Shown here piece by piece: positions 63,924 through 64,000 of a DNA stretch of 64,000 nucleotides. The notes under the pieces are model-generated. The model was given only the letters and a program-made list of their open reading frames with translations. It ran no database searches and was not told the DNA's origin. The stretch comes from Microglena sp. YARC. Its lineage: Eukaryota > Chlorophyta > Chlorophyceae > Chlamydomonadales > Chlamydomonadaceae. The stretch lies in NCBI GenBank assembly GCA_022414725.1, contig CM039462.1:12937610-13001609 (forward strand), in the 5' to 3' direction. Within the stretch, counting starts at the first letter, position 1. Each line of letters starts with the position of its first letter. A program made the translations under genes and the position numbers.

Positions 63924-64000
63924 TTACCCACAATGTTTAACACGTCCCTGCCACGCAACTATTTTGTAGCCCTTTTCATTGGGAGCCGAGGGAACTGGTA
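63924..64000 (-). CDS. Possible C-terminus of a further PLV gene, cut by window
   Basis: A minus-strand frame open to the edge reads PVPSAPNEKGYKIVAWQGRV and stops at TAA (63924-63926). It is short, so coding is uncertain. It would imply that another minus-strand gene converges on the virion block. Confidence 0.3.
   Translation of the reverse strand, partial: PVPSAPNEKGYKIVAWQGRVKHCG

Larger units (their letters stand above)
53495..64000. mobile_element. Integrated polinton-like virus, right end beyond the window
   Basis: Gene content defines it: retroviral-type integrase, large polymerase-helicase protein, S74 fibre, capsid proteins and small virion-like proteins, in two divergent blocks (minus 53.8-60.1 kb, plus 60.2-63.8 kb). 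Base composition is AT-richer than the G/C-skewed host arrays. The left boundary is inferred from the end of the 51.3/53.4-kb duplicate. Terminal inverted repeats cannot be checked because the right end is outside. No packaging ATPase or maturation protease is seen within the window. Confidence 0.8.

Overview
The window is nuclear DNA from a repeat-rich eukaryote. Spliced genes with GT-AG introns, several LINE, SINE and hAT/PIF elements, and very large tandem arrays rule out a prokaryote. An F-box/ankyrin protein, a MYND-finger protein and an FkbM-type methyltransferase next to a polinton-like virus (PLV) would suit a unicellular alga, perhaps a green alga. That lineage guess is an inference and I cannot name a species.

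Layout. 1-9.3 kb: minisatellites, hAT MITEs, a decayed LINE 3' end and a roughly 2.6-kb 59-bp array. 9.57-12.2 kb (minus): a three-exon MYND zinc-finger gene whose first exon is under 60 codons. 12.33-12.97 kb: a PIF/Harbinger-like MITE. 13.3-15.0 kb (plus): an F-box/ankyrin gene whose 3' end is interrupted by nested repeats. 16.1-22.8 kb (plus): a 5'-truncated, frameshifted LINE with endonuclease, reverse transcriptase, RNase H and zinc-finger parts, bounded by an 8-bp target-site duplication. 24.65-44.65 kb (minus): my reconstruction of one 20-kb gene with four exons (299 codons) for an FkbM-type methyltransferase. Its three introns consist largely of tandem arrays whose units carry copies of the adjoining exon-intron junctions. 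44.8-53.5 kb: transposons (a 1.3-kb hAT element, MITEs, LINE ends), microsatellites and no gene I can support. 53.5-64 kb: an AT-richer PLV with integrase, polymerase-helicase-HNH protein, S74-chaperone fibre and two related capsid proteins, running off the right edge.

Two things stand out. First, both spliced genes carry tandem duplications of their own splice junctions inside introns. In the FkbM gene every junction has AG|GT on the acceptor side, which is what intron birth or growth by duplication of AGGT-containing exon sequence would leave behind; the MYND gene shares the duplications but not that signature throughout. Second, the PLV encodes what looks like a single protein of about 1,315 codons joining a divergent family-B polymerase palm, a superfamily-1 helicase and an HNH-like zinc domain. 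This protein and most of its neighbours are broken by small indels, several of them in homopolymers. That means either a decaying insertion or uncorrected long-read errors; the host exons are intact.
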